Assembly: GCA_013791905.1 (NCBI GenBank)
Contig: VMSX01000030.1
Span: 166,741-230,740, forward strand
Length of the DNA stretch: 64,000 nucleotides
From: Rhodocyclaceae bacterium
GTDB taxonomy: Bacteria; Pseudomonadota; Gammaproteobacteria; Burkholderiales; Rhodocyclaceae
Direction of reading: 5' to 3'
In this document: piece by piece, positions 22,030-31,420 of the stretch
Position numbering within the stretch: the stretch's first letter is position 1
Layout of the letters: each line of letters opens with the position of its first letter
Notes under the pieces: generated by a model
Databases searched by the model: none
Told to the model about the DNA's origin: nothing
Seen by the model: only the letters and a program-made list of their open reading frames with translations
Position numbers and translations under genes: made by a program

Positions 22030-23861
22030 GAGGTTTTCACCGCCTGCAGGTACCAGCTTGCCGACCAGGGAGGGCGTTGCCCGCTGGCCAAGGCGGCATC
22101 ATCAAGGTTGGCGGTGGCGAAGAGCCTGGTACCGGATGCGGGCGCGGCAGTCGCGGCGCTGTTCCCCAGATTGGCGCAGAGCGACAGCCGGCTGCCGTCG
22201 CCGAAGTGCCAGTGCACGGCCAGCGCGCGCTCCGCCAGCATCTCCAGCTTTGGTTGCCCGTTATCCATGCCGGCCAGGCGCGGAACGATCCACTGCCGGC
22301 GCAAGGCGAGCAGCTGCCGGTGCAACGTCAGCACGGATCGGTGGGGCTCTTTTTCGATGGCATTCCAGTCGAGAACGCAGGTGGCAAAAGTGGCGACGGC
22401 GTTGGGATCGGGAATGCGCTCTCGCGCGGCAGGATTGGCGAAGCGCGTGAACTGTGCGAACTCGCGCCGCCGGCCTTCGGTCACGGCGCGGGCGAGTTCC
22501 GGGCCGAAGTCGCAGAAGAACAGGAAGGGCTGCTCTGCGGCGAATTCTTCACCCATAAACAACATGGGGGTCTGTGGCGCGAGCAGCAACACCGCCGTGA
22601 CAGCCTCCATTGCAGCCGGCGTGGCGAGGTGACAGAGCCGTTCGCCAAAGGCGCGGTTGCCGATCTGGTCGTGGGTCTGCAAAAAGTTGATAAAGGCTGT
22701 GGGGGGCAGGTGTTTGCTCGATTCGCCCCGCAGTTCGCCGTTGCGAAAGGGGGAAGGGTCGTTCTGGAAGGCAAAGCCCTCAGTCAGGCAGCGGCCCAGC
22801 TGGTGTGCGGGGGCGGCCGCATAGTCGGCGTAATAACCGTCGATTTCGCCGCTGGCGAGCACGTGGAAAGTGTGGTGGATATCGTCATTCCATTGCGCGG
22901 TGCCGTCCCGCCAGCGCCGACTTTCGTCGCGAGCCAGATAATGGGCTGCGTTGCGGTCGTTTTCCAGCACGATGTGTACCTGGCGCTCGCGGCCGGGTCC
23001 GTTGCGCACGGCGGCCCCGAGCTCTTCGACGATGTCGGGCGAGCTGTCGTCGCAGATGGCGTGGATGGCATCCAGACGCAGACCGTCGAGGTGATACTCC
23101 TCAAGCCAGTAGAGAGCATTGTGGATGAAGAAATCGCGCACCGTGCGCGCGCCGGGGCCGTCGAAGTTGATGGCCGCGCCCCAGGGCGTCGCATGGCGCG
23201 GGTTGAAGAAGTCCGGCGCATAGGCATGCAGATAGTTGCCCTCGGGCCCGAAGTGGTTGTAGACCACGTCGAGCAGCACCATCAGACCACGCGCGTGGGC
23301 GGCGGCGATCAGGCGCTTGAAGTCTTCCGGACGGCCGTAGGCGGTGTCCGGCGCGAAAGGCAGCACGCCGTCATAACCCCAGTTATGGCGACCGGGAAAG
23401 TCCGCCACGGGCATGATTTCCAGCGCGGTCACGCCGAGGTCGACGAGATAATCGAGCCGTTCCTCGACCCCGGCGAAATTTCCGGCCTGCGTGAAGCTGC
23501 CGACATGCAATTCATAAATCACTGCCTCTTCCCAGGGGCGGCCGCGCCAGTTGTTATCGGGCCAGTCGAAGGCAGTCGGGTCGACGACCTCCGACGGGCC
23601 ATGGATGTCTTCGGGATTGCGGCGCGAGGCCGGGTCGGGCACCAGCAATCCATCAGGGAGCCGAAACCGGTAGCGGCTGCCGGCACACGCTGTCGGTACC
23701 GTTAGTTCGTATCTGCCGCCACCGACGGCCGCCATCGGCAAGTCCTGCTGCTCATCGAGTTGCAGTGCGACAGTAGCGACGCCAGGCGCCCAGAGACGGA
23801 AGCAGACACCGCCACTGTCGAGCAGTTCGGCGCCAAAGGGCATGGTGTGGCGGCGTTTCAT
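22026..23861 (-). CDS. treZ: malto-oligosyltrehalose trehalohydrolase
   Basis: Releases trehalose from the maltooligosyl-trehalose made by TreY. The 611-residue protein has an N-terminal beta-sandwich (FGAELLDSGGVCFRLWAPG), then a GH13 barrel with the TreZ pattern: LEIMPVADFPGRHNWGYDG (about 145), GLRLDAIHAICDDSSPDIVE with the nucleophile (about 260), HIVLENDRNAAH with the acid (about 293), and INFLQTHDQIGNRAFGERL (about 390). A copy of the dispersed repeat encodes the loop ESRRWRDGTAQW right after the acid block. It overlaps glgX (ATGA upstream) and malQ-treY (ATGA downstream). The start may be Met1 or Met7. Confidence 0.96.
   Translation of the reverse strand: MKRRHTMPFGAELLDSGGVCFRLWAPGVATVALQLDEQQDLPMAAVGGGRYELTVPTACAGSRYRFRLPDGLLVPDPASRRNPEDIHGPSEVVDPTAFDWPDNNWRGRPWEEAVIYELHVGSFTQAGNFAGVEERLDYLVDLGVTALEIMPVADFPGRHNWGYDGVLPFAPDTAYGRPEDFKRLIAAAHARGLMVLLDVVYNHFGPEGNYLHAYAPDFFNPRHATPWGAAINFDGPGARTVRDFFIHNALYWLEEYHLDGLRLDAIHAICDDSSPDIVEELGAAVRNGPGRERQVHIVLENDRNAAHYLARDESRRWRDGTAQWNDDIHHTFHVLASGEIDGYYADYAAAPAHQLGRCLTEGFAFQNDPSPFRNGELRGESSKHLPPTAFINFLQTHDQIGNRAFGERLCHLATPAAMEAVTAVLLLAPQTPMLFMGEEFAAEQPFLFFCDFGPELARAVTEGRRREFAQFTRFANPAARERIPDPNAVATFATCVLDWNAIEKEPHRSVLTLHRQLLALRRQWIVPRLAGMDNGQPKLEMLAERALAVHWHFGDGSRLSLCANLGNSAATAAPASGTRLFATANLDDAALASGQRPPWSASWYLQAVKTS
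22902..22925 (-). repeat. dispersed repeat copy 4 (inside treZ)
   Basis: Exact consensus copy on the minus strand, AAAGTCGGCGCTGG then CGGGACGGC. In the treZ frame it reads E-S-R-R-W-R-D-G-T-A. It falls between the catalytic-acid block and the QWNDD block, where TreZ proteins vary. Confidence 0.9.
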
Positions 23862-25990
23862 GATTTCTTCCTTTGGATCAACAGGGCGAGCGAACGGCTT
23901 TCAAGCGGATAGGTGTCGCCACCCTGGAAATAACCGTCCGGTTCGAGGCCGCCGGTGAGATGGGTGTCGAGCAGGCTTTGCCACGCGCAGCCCTCGCACA
24001 GTATCGGCAGTCGAAAATCAATGGCTTCGTGGTGACTATTGAAAAGCAACAGAAAATTGTCATCGTGAATGGCGTTGCCGCGCTGGTCGCGCTCTTCCAT
24101 GGCTTCGCCGCTCAGAAAGACGCCAAGGCAGCGGGCGAAATCATGCGCCCATTCGTCGTCACTCATCTCGTTGCCATCGGGCTTGAACCAGTGAATGTCC
24201 TTGACGTCCGAACCACGGATGGCGCGACCCTGAAAAAAGTTGCGGCGGCGAAATACAGGATGCTCGCGCCGCAGGCCGATCAGGCGTTGCACGAAGGCCA
24301 GGAACTCCTGGTCGTCTGTCGATAGATCCCAGTTCACCCAGCTGATCGCGTTGTCCTGGCAATAGGCGTTGTTGTTGCCCTGCTGGGTACGGCCCATCTC
24401 GTCACCGGCCACCAGCATGGGCACCCCCTGGGAGAAAAACAGGGTGGCCAGCAGGTTGCGTTTCTGGCGGGCGCGCAGGGTGTTGATGTCGGCATCCTCG
24501 GTCGTGCCTTCGGCGCCGCAGTTCCACGAATGATTGTTGTCGGTGCCATCGCGGTTGTCCTCGCCGTTGGCCTCGTTATGCTTGTCGTTGTAACTCACCA
24601 GGTCGTGCAGTGTGAAGCCGTCATGGGCGGTGATGAAGTTCACGCTGGCGTAGGGTTTGCGGCCGCTGTGCTCGTAGAAGTCGCTGGAGCCGGTAAGCCG
24701 GCAGGCAAAGTCGCCGATCAGGCCACCGTCGCCCTTCCAGTAGGCGCGCATAGTGTCGCGGTAGCGGTCGTTCCATTCCCCCCAGCCGGCAGGAAAGTTG
24801 CCGACCTGATAGCCACCTTCGCCGAGATCCCAGGGTTCGGCGATCAGCTTGACTTGGGAGAGCACGGGATCCTGCAGCAGAATGTCGAAGAAGGCGCCGA
24901 GACGGTCGACCTCATGCAGTTCGCGCGCCAGCGCCGATGCCAGATCGAAACGGAAGCCATCGACGTGCATTTCCAGCACCCAGTAGCGCAGCGAATCCAT
25001 GATCATCTGTAGCACGCGCGGCTGTTGCAGGTTGAGTGTATTGCCGCAGCCCGTGTAGTCCATGTAATAGCGCTGGTTGTCGCCGACCAGCCGGTAGTAG
25101 GCAGCGTTGTCTACGCCACGGAAGCAGAGCGACGGGCCAAGCTGGTTACCTTCGGCGGTGTGGTTGTAGACCACGTCGAGGATGACCTCGATGCCATTAG
25201 AGTGGAAGGTCTTGACCATGGTCTTGAACTCGCTCACCACCCCGCTGGAACTGAAGCGTTGATCGGGGGCAAAGAAGCCGATGGAGTTGTAGCCCCAGTA
25301 GTTGGTGAGGCCGCGCTCGATAAGATGGCGATCATTGATGAAGGCGTGCACCGGCATCAGTTCCACCGAGGTGACGCCCAGTCGCTTGAGGTGGTTGATC
25401 ACCGGTGCGGTGGCCAGTCCGGCATAGGTGCCGCGCAGTGGCGGCGGAACCTCGGGATGGTTGATGGTGAAGCCACGCACGTGCAGTTCGTACACCACCA
25501 TGTCGGACCATGGAACGTTGGGCGCCCGGTCCTCGCCCCAGGTGAACGCCGGATCGATGACGCGGCACTTCGGCATGCCGGCGGCGTTGTCGCGGCGGTC
25601 GAAGGACAGATCTTCATTGCGGTGGCCGATGCGGTAACCGAAATGGGCATCGCTCCAGCGCACCTGGCCGACGATGTCCTTGGCATAGGGTTCGATCAGC
25701 AGCTTGTTGGGGTTGAAGCGGTGACCACGGGCCGGGTCGTAAGGGCCGTGCACCCGATAGCCGTAAAGCAGGCCGGGACGCGCTTCGGGCAGATAGCAAT
25801 GCCAGATCAGGTCGGTTTGCTCGCGCAATTCGATGCGCTGCACTTCGCGCCGCCCGGTCGGATCGAACAGGCAGAGCTCGACGCGCTCCGCATGCTCGGA
25901 AAAGATGGCGAAATTGACGCCTTCGCCATCCCAGCTGGCGCCGCGGGGAAAGGGTGTGCCGGGCCAGACAGCACTGATGGGATGATTCAT
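23858..25990 (-). CDS. glgX: glycogen debranching enzyme GlgX
   Basis: Hydrolyses alpha-1,6 branches in phosphorylase-limit glycogen. The 710-residue protein begins with a CBM48-like beta domain (PFPRGASWDGEGVNFAIFSE) and a GH13_11 barrel: VIDPAFTWGEDRAPNVPW, VELMPVHAFINDRHLIERGL, VILDVVYNHTAEGNQLGPSL, HVDGFRFDLASALARELHEV (nucleophile, about 350), VKLIAEPWDLGEGGYQVGNF (acid, about 385) and FITAHDGFTLHDLVSYNDKH (about 450). Length matches isoamylase-type GlgX. It lies 15 bp after glgC and overlaps treZ by 4 bp. It would supply the linear maltodextrins that TreY prefers. Confidence 0.96.
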   Translation of the reverse strand: MNHPISAVWPGTPFPRGASWDGEGVNFAIFSEHAERVELCLFDPTGRREVQRIELREQTDLIWHCYLPEARPGLLYGYRVHGPYDPARGHRFNPNKLLIEPYAKDIVGQVRWSDAHFGYRIGHRNEDLSFDRRDNAAGMPKCRVIDPAFTWGEDRAPNVPWSDMVVYELHVRGFTINHPEVPPPLRGTYAGLATAPVINHLKRLGVTSVELMPVHAFINDRHLIERGLTNYWGYNSIGFFAPDQRFSSSGVVSEFKTMVKTFHSNGIEVILDVVYNHTAEGNQLGPSLCFRGVDNAAYYRLVGDNQRYYMDYTGCGNTLNLQQPRVLQMIMDSLRYWVLEMHVDGFRFDLASALARELHEVDRLGAFFDILLQDPVLSQVKLIAEPWDLGEGGYQVGNFPAGWGEWNDRYRDTMRAYWKGDGGLIGDFACRLTGSSDFYEHSGRKPYASVNFITAHDGFTLHDLVSYNDKHNEANGEDNRDGTDNNHSWNCGAEGTTEDADINTLRARQKRNLLATLFFSQGVPMLVAGDEMGRTQQGNNNAYCQDNAISWVNWDLSTDDQEFLAFVQRLIGLRREHPVFRRRNFFQGRAIRGSDVKDIHWFKPDGNEMSDDEWAHDFARCLGVFLSGEAMEERDQRGNAIHDDNFLLLFNSHHEAIDFRLPILCEGCAWQSLLDTHLTGGLEPDGYFQGGDTYPLESRSLALLIQRKKS

Positions 25991-26005
25991 GGTGTGTAGG
26001 TCTTT

Positions 26006-27229
26006 CTATATGCGGTAGCGTGTCACGTCTGGCACGTCGGGTCCTTTGGGTACCACGACCACGCCGCCTTCACTGACCGTATAGCGAGCGCGATCTGCCG
26101 CCGCATCGAAGCCGATTTGGCTGTTCGCCACGATTTCGTTGCAGCGGTCGACGATGACGCGCTTGAGGCGTGTGCCGCGACGGATTACGGTGTAGTCCAT
26201 GATGATGCAGTCATCGATTTCAACATCCTCTTCCACGATCACCTCACGGCGCAGGATGGAGTTACGGATGCGTGCACCCTTGACCAGCGAGCCGGCGCCG
26301 ATCACGCTATTCTCGATTACACCCGAGGCGATACGCGGCGATGGGCCCTGGTAATTGCTGGAATTGATGAACCACTGCGGGTTGAAGAGATCGAAGCGGG
26401 GTTGGGCGCCCATTACATCGTGGTGGGCGGCGTAATAGGCGTCAAGGGTGCCAACGTCACGCCAGTAGGCCTGATCTTCATAAGCGGAGATGCCCGGAAT
26501 GCGGTTGTCGGCGAAGTTGTAGGCGAAAACCTGATGCGTATGGATGAGACGCGGCAGGATATGTCGCCCGAAGTCGTGTTCATCGCGTGCTTTCGCCTCG
26601 CGTAAGGCATCCAGAAGGACATCGGTGTCGAACAGATAGTTGCCCATGGAACCGAAAGCCTGGTTCGGGTCGTTAGGCATGGGCGGCGGGATTTCCGGCT
26701 TCTCCAGAAAGCCGCGAATGCGGCCCTGCTTGTCGGTGTCAATGATGCCGAAAGCCGAGGCTTGGTCCAGCGGTACTGGAATCGCCGCTACCGATACCTG
26801 TGCCGAGTTCTGGCGGTGGAAGTCGATCATCTGCCGCACGTCCATGCGGTAGATGTGATCGGCGCCAAACACGGCGACCATGTCGGGGGCATGACGCTCG
26901 ATCAGGTTGATGTTCTGGAAGACGGCGTCGGAGGTACCCTGAAACCATTCCGCGCCTTCACGCATCTGGGGCGGCACGATGGTGACGAACTGACCGGGAA
27001 ATGAGCTGATGTGCCCCCAGGCCTTGTTGACATGCTCGATCAATGACTGTGACTTGTACTGCACCAGCAGGTAGATGCCGCGTATCTCCGAATTCACCAG
27101 ATTGCTGAGGACGAAATCGGCGACCCGGTAACGGCTGCCAAAAGGTACGGCCGGTTTGGATCGTTCCGCCGTCAGTGGATGCAGGCGGGATCCCTGACCG
27201 CCTGCCAGTACCATCGCTAGCACTTTCAT
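26006..27229 (-). CDS. glgC: glucose-1-phosphate adenylyltransferase
   Basis: Makes ADP-glucose from glucose-1-phosphate and ATP, the committed step of bacterial glycogen synthesis. The 407-residue protein has the N-terminal nucleotide loop MVLAGGQGSRLHPLTAERSK, EWFQGTSDAVFQN, DHIYRMDVRQMIDFH, and GFLEKPEIPPPMP with the glucose-1-phosphate lysine. The C-terminal left-handed beta-helix (SVIGAGSLVKGARIRNSILR) is the allosteric and oligomer domain. It sits 17 bp after treS-mak and 15 bp before glgX. No glycogen synthase is in the window, so the ADP-glucose user lies elsewhere. Confidence 0.96.
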   Translation of the reverse strand: MKVLAMVLAGGQGSRLHPLTAERSKPAVPFGSRYRVADFVLSNLVNSEIRGIYLLVQYKSQSLIEHVNKAWGHISSFPGQFVTIVPPQMREGAEWFQGTSDAVFQNINLIERHAPDMVAVFGADHIYRMDVRQMIDFHRQNSAQVSVAAIPVPLDQASAFGIIDTDKQGRIRGFLEKPEIPPPMPNDPNQAFGSMGNYLFDTDVLLDALREAKARDEHDFGRHILPRLIHTHQVFAYNFADNRIPGISAYEDQAYWRDVGTLDAYYAAHHDVMGAQPRFDLFNPQWFINSSNYQGPSPRIASGVIENSVIGAGSLVKGARIRNSILRREVIVEEDVEIDDCIIMDYTVIRRGTRLKRVIVDRCNEIVANSQIGFDAAADRARYTVSEGGVVVVPKGPDVPDVTRYRI

Positions 27230-27246
27230 GCTATTCCTCCTTTTTG

Positions 27247-30200
27247 TTAAATCATTTTCTCATGATGATCAAGTACTCTCAGCAGACTGAAGAGCGGGAT
27301 GGATAGCCAGTCGGGCCGGTTGTCCATTTCGTAGCGTAACTCATAGAGCGCCTTATCGATGATGAAAAATTCGATCAGTTTCTCGGCCATGGCGGGGTCG
27401 TCCGGCCAGGCGGCACAGCCCTGAATGGCTTCGCGATAACCATTGAGGAATGCCTCGTTCGTCTTGTGCTCCCAGGCTTGCACCAGCGGGCCGAAACGGT
27501 GACGGTCGGCGGGACGCTCGGTGGTAGCGCGATTGGTGGCCACTGCTGCAACATAGCTGAACGACCGCAGCATGCCGGCGATGTCGCGCAACGGCGAATG
27601 CTTCTGCCGCCGTTCATCCAGTGGCCGGGCCGGTTCGCCTTCGAAGTCGGTGATGATGAAATCGTTATCCACCAGCAATACCTGGCCGAGATGGTAGTCG
27701 CCGTGATAGCGCATCTTGGCAGCGGCAATCCCTTTCAGGGCCGCAGGTGAAATCCGGTCGAGGACGGCAGGGCGCAGCGAAAGAAGCCGGCTGCTGGCGC
27801 TGCGCAAGTCCGTTGGCAGATCGTTGCGGCGGCGTTCGAGTTTGTCGAGCGTGGCAATCGCCTCGGCTTGCAGTTGCACCGACCAGGCCGCGACATCCTC
27901 CGGGGTGATCGGCTCCGGTTCGAAGGCGAGGTTGCCCGTGGTGCGGCAGAAGGCCTGATGCAACTCTGCGGTACGGCGACCGAGCAATTTCATCAAGGTG
28001 AGGAAGTAGCCATGCTGGCTGTTTTCCTTTTCCTCAGGATGGGGAGGCGATTCGGCCATCTGCTCGGCCAGGAAGCGGTCGAGGTAATCCACGGCAAAGT
28101 TCCAGAGCGATCCCTGATTTTCCACGTAGGCTTGGAGCAGCGCCATCGTCAGCGTTTGCCCGTCCTGGCGGTGGAACTCCACGGACCCGGCCACGGGCAC
28201 GATGTGCTTGAAGGGTGACTCTTCGGTGAGGAAGCGGCCCACTTCCACCTCGGGATTGGCACCAGGCTGGAGGCGGCGATAGCCCTTGAGGAACAGCTGG
28301 TTGCCGAAATAAACGGCGGTGTTGCTTTGTTCCAGCGCCGGGTGGTGCACCGGGGCTTCGATGCCGTCAGCCAGTGCCTCGAATGCTTTGCAGGAAGTGA
28401 ATTTGACTTGTCCCTTGCCCAACGGAATGTCGATGTTCTTGCCGATCCCATCGACCAGCGCCCGGCAGAAACGATCATCGCCAAAGGCGCCGTAAAGCAG
28501 GCCGGTACGTTCCTTTTGCCTGACCCTTGCCAGCGTCCAGGGCGCCAGCGTCTGCAGCCTTTCCTCGCTGATTTCTTCATCCCAGCAGATGGCCAGCGGC
28601 AGGAAATAGGTCTGCGGCGGCAGGTCGGCGCAATGCACCTCGATGATGGTCATCAGCCAGCTACCCTCGGTAGTATTCCACTCATCCTGTTCCAGAATTT
28701 CAATGTGGGTGATGGCATGCCCTTTGGCGGCGAACCAGCGTTTCGTGGCTAGATAGGGCGCCAGCACCTTTTGCTGGAACTTGTCCTGGGTGGTGGCGGT
28801 GATGGCGCGGCGGACGGTGGAGGCATTGGCCCGTCCACCCGAGAAAGTGAGCCAGCCTTCGGTAAGGACCAGCACCGGCAACTCGGAGCGTACCAGGCGC
28901 TCCTCATGCCAGTAAGGCACTTCGGCATCGGTGGCCAGGCGGAAACTGTAGGTGCCGTAACCCTTGAGCGTCAGCAGATAGGGCAGGTCACCGATGGGCG
29001 GGAAGGCTGCGCGTCCGAGCAGTTCGACCGGCACGCGGCCCTTGAAGGAAGAGAGATCGAGTTCCACCGGCTGTGCCGTGCGTGACAGATTCACCACGCA
29101 AAGAATGATCTCTTTCTCCCACTCGCGCACATAGGCGAGGATCTTGCGATTGCCGGGTTCGAGAAACTTGATACTGCCGCGTCCGAAGGCCTTGTAATTC
29201 TTCCGCACGGCGATCAGGCGCTTGGTCCAGTTCAGCAATGATGAGGGATTGCGTGACTGGGCCTCGACGTTGATTGCTTCATAGCCGTAGATCGGGTCCA
29301 TGTTGGGCGGCAGGTAGAGCCGCTGGGGGTCGGCCTTGGAAAAGCCGGCGTTGCGATCGGGGCTCCACTGCATCGGGGTACGCACCCCGTTGCGGTCGCC
29401 CAGATAGATGTTGTCGCCCATGCCGATTTCGTCGCCGTAGTAGAGGATCGGCGATCCCGGCATGGTCATCAGCATGAAGGTGAGCAACTCGACCTTCTCG
29501 CGGTTGTTGTCCATCAACGGTGCCAGACGGCGGCGGATGCCGACATTGACGCGCATGCGCGGGTCGCCGGCATACATCTGGTACATGTAGTCGCGTTCCC
29601 GGCTGGTGACCATTTCCAGGGTCAGTTCGTCGTGGTTGCGCAGGAATATCGCCCACTGGCAGCTTTCCGGGATGTCCGGCGTCTGGCGCAGGATGTCGAC
29701 GATCGGATGGCGATCCTCCTGGGCCACGGCCATGAACATGCGCGGCATCAACGGGAAGTTGTAGGCGACGTGGCATTCGTCGCCGTCGCCGAAATATTCG
29801 CGTACGTCTTCCGGCCACTGGTTGGCTTCCGCCAGCAGCATGCGATTCTTGTAGCGGGCATCGATCACTGCACGCATCTGCCTGATGACCGCGTGTGTCT
29901 CAGGCAGGTTCTCGTTGCTGGTGCCGTCAGCCACGCACAGATAGGGAATGGCATCGAGGCGCAGGCCGTCGACACCCAGGTCGAGCCAGAAGCGCATGAC
30001 GCGGATTACCGCCTTCACGACTTCTGGATTGTTGTGGTTCAGGTCGGGCTGATGAGAAAAGAAACGGTGCCAGTAATAGGCTTGGGCGACCTCGTCCCAG
30101 GCCCAGTTCGATTTTTCGCTGTCGGTGAAGATGATGCGGGTTTCCGGAAACTTTTTGTCAGTATCGCTCCAGACATAGAAATTACGCTTCTTCGAGCCAG

Positions 30201-30618
30201 GCGGCGCACGCCGCGCTGCCTGAAACCACGGATGCTGATCCGAAGTGTGGTTGATGACCAGTTCGGTAATGACGCGCAGGCCGCGACGGTGTGCCTCGCG
30301 GATGAAGTTGCGCACGTCGGCACGCGTGCCGTAGTCCGGATGTACGTTGCGATAGTCGGCGATGTCGTAGCCGTCATCTTTGAAGGGAGACGGGTAGAAA
30401 GGCAGCAGCCAGAGGGTATTGACGCCGAGATCCTGCAGATAGTCGAGTTTGTCGGTGAGGCCTTTGAAGTCGCCCATGCCGTTGCCGTCGCTATCGAAGA
30501 AGGCCTTGACATGCAATTCATAAATGATGGCGTCCTTGTACCAGAGCGGATCGTTTCCCCAGTCCGTGCCGGCCCCGGACGCGCCATTTTGCTGTTTTTT
30601 GTCGGTACTGGGCATCAC
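27247..30618 (-). CDS. trehalose synthase-maltokinase fusion (TreS-Mak), copy A
   Basis: A 1123-residue fusion. Residues about 25-580 are trehalose synthase (GH13_16), which interconverts trehalose and maltose: WYKDAIIYELHVKAFFDSDG, VITELVINHTSDQHPWFQ, VDGLRLDAIPYLCVADGTSN (nucleophile), MLLAEANQWPEDV (acid), IFLRNHDELTLEMV. Residues about 620-1120 are maltokinase, which makes maltose-1-phosphate from maltose and ATP; the kinase-like core is MRYHGDYHLGQVLLVDNDF (about 970) and ITDFEGEPARPLDERR (about 987). Fusion of these two is common in bacteria with GlgE. The start is Met 30618 or 30615. About 118 bp separates it from the upstream membrane gene, so it may have its own promoter. Confidence 0.96.
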   Translation of the reverse strand: MMPSTDKKQQNGASGAGTDWGNDPLWYKDAIIYELHVKAFFDSDGNGMGDFKGLTDKLDYLQDLGVNTLWLLPFYPSPFKDDGYDIADYRNVHPDYGTRADVRNFIREAHRRGLRVITELVINHTSDQHPWFQAARRAPPGSKKRNFYVWSDTDKKFPETRIIFTDSEKSNWAWDEVAQAYYWHRFFSHQPDLNHNNPEVVKAVIRVMRFWLDLGVDGLRLDAIPYLCVADGTSNENLPETHAVIRQMRAVIDARYKNRMLLAEANQWPEDVREYFGDGDECHVAYNFPLMPRMFMAVAQEDRHPIVDILRQTPDIPESCQWAIFLRNHDELTLEMVTSRERDYMYQMYAGDPRMRVNVGIRRRLAPLMDNNREKVELLTFMLMTMPGSPILYYGDEIGMGDNIYLGDRNGVRTPMQWSPDRNAGFSKADPQRLYLPPNMDPIYGYEAINVEAQSRNPSSLLNWTKRLIAVRKNYKAFGRGSIKFLEPGNRKILAYVREWEKEIILCVVNLSRTAQPVELDLSSFKGRVPVELLGRAAFPPIGDLPYLLTLKGYGTYSFRLATDAEVPYWHEERLVRSELPVLVLTEGWLTFSGGRANASTVRRAITATTQDKFQQKVLAPYLATKRWFAAKGHAITHIEILEQDEWNTTEGSWLMTIIEVHCADLPPQTYFLPLAICWDEEISEERLQTLAPWTLARVRQKERTGLLYGAFGDDRFCRALVDGIGKNIDIPLGKGQVKFTSCKAFEALADGIEAPVHHPALEQSNTAVYFGNQLFLKGYRRLQPGANPEVEVGRFLTEESPFKHIVPVAGSVEFHRQDGQTLTMALLQAYVENQGSLWNFAVDYLDRFLAEQMAESPPHPEEKENSQHGYFLTLMKLLGRRTAELHQAFCRTTGNLAFEPEPITPEDVAAWSVQLQAEAIATLDKLERRRNDLPTDLRSASSRLLSLRPAVLDRISPAALKGIAAAKMRYHGDYHLGQVLLVDNDFIITDFEGEPARPLDERRQKHSPLRDIAGMLRSFSYVAAVATNRATTERPADRHRFGPLVQAWEHKTNEAFLNGYREAIQGCAAWPDDPAMAEKLIEFFIIDKALYELRYEMDNRPDWLSIPLFSLLRVLDHHEKMI

Positions 30619-30736
30619 GGTCGACTCCGGATAGGGTCAGGGGCGCGCGCGGCGTCGATGCGTGCTGTGCGCGGCGGAGGATCGCGAGTTTGATCCGGTG
30701 TATACATGTTCTGCATTGCGGCCTCGATTTTCGCTG

Positions 30737-31420
30737 TCAGGGCTTGCGATCGGCACGGTCTTGCGGAAACCAGCGGTCGAGCAGGGTTGCCGCGTGACGG
30801 CGGGCGCCGAGGCCGAAGGCCAGCGCGGCGGCGAATACCAGACCGGCCAGCAGGATCAGGAAAGTCTGCTGAATCAGGCCGCCGCTGATATCCAGATGAT
30901 CGATCGCCAGCAACAGGACGAATGTCAGCACCGCGTAGCGCGCCACGCGTCCGAGCAACTCGCCATCACTGATGGCGGCGCTGCGGCAATAACTCTGTAC
31001 CGTGGTGCCGACGAAGCGCGCGAAGTAGCTGCCGAACACGATGACCAGCAAAGCCACCAGAAGCTTGGGCGCGAACAGCAGCAACTTGCTCAGCAGATCG
31101 GTGACCTGCGTCAGGCCCAGACTGTTGAAGGCAATGATCAGGGAAAGCAGCAGCGCGATTGCATAAGCGATCCAGCCGACCAACTCGGTGGTGTCACGTT
31201 CGGTGCCACCCTGCTGCAAAAACCCGTCGATGCCGGCGCGTTCGGTCAGTACGTTGAAATTGAGCGCGCGCAAGGCCTTGACGGTGCTGTAGCGAACAAG
31301 TTTGGCCAGCAACCAGCCGACAATCAGTACGCCGATGGCGATCGCCAGGCGTGGCATGTAGCTACCGACTTGATTCAAAAACGCTTGCACAGGTTCCAGC
31401 AGGACGTTGATTTCATTCAT
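30737..31420 (-). CDS. CmpX-like small mechanosensitive-type membrane protein
   Basis: A 227-residue membrane protein with about five hydrophobic helices (near residues 22-42, 80-102, 112-135, 160-178 and 185-205). It carries the TM-helix repeat pattern (LAIAIGVLIVGWLLAKLVRY, then LLLFAPKLLVALLVIVFGSY). This matches CmpX-type conserved TM-helix proteins related to MscS channels but lacking the MscS beta domain. It overlaps the stop of the preceding treS-mak by 4 bp (ATGA), so it is translated together with a trehalose enzyme. A role in sensing membrane tension or turgor is inferred from family and context. It could instead be a simple membrane scaffold. Confidence 0.8.
   Translation of the reverse strand: MNEINVLLEPVQAFLNQVGSYMPRLAIAIGVLIVGWLLAKLVRYSTVKALRALNFNVLTERAGIDGFLQQGGTERDTTELVGWIAYAIALLLSLIIAFNSLGLTQVTDLLSKLLLFAPKLLVALLVIVFGSYFARFVGTTVQSYCRSAAISDGELLGRVARYAVLTFVLLLAIDHLDISGGLIQQTFLILLAGLVFAAALAFGLGARRHAATLLDRWFPQDRADRKP

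Noticed and set aside
22077-23705. 542-codon plus-strand frame opposite treZ
   Set aside because: Shadow of TreZ; no domain, no ribosome binding site.
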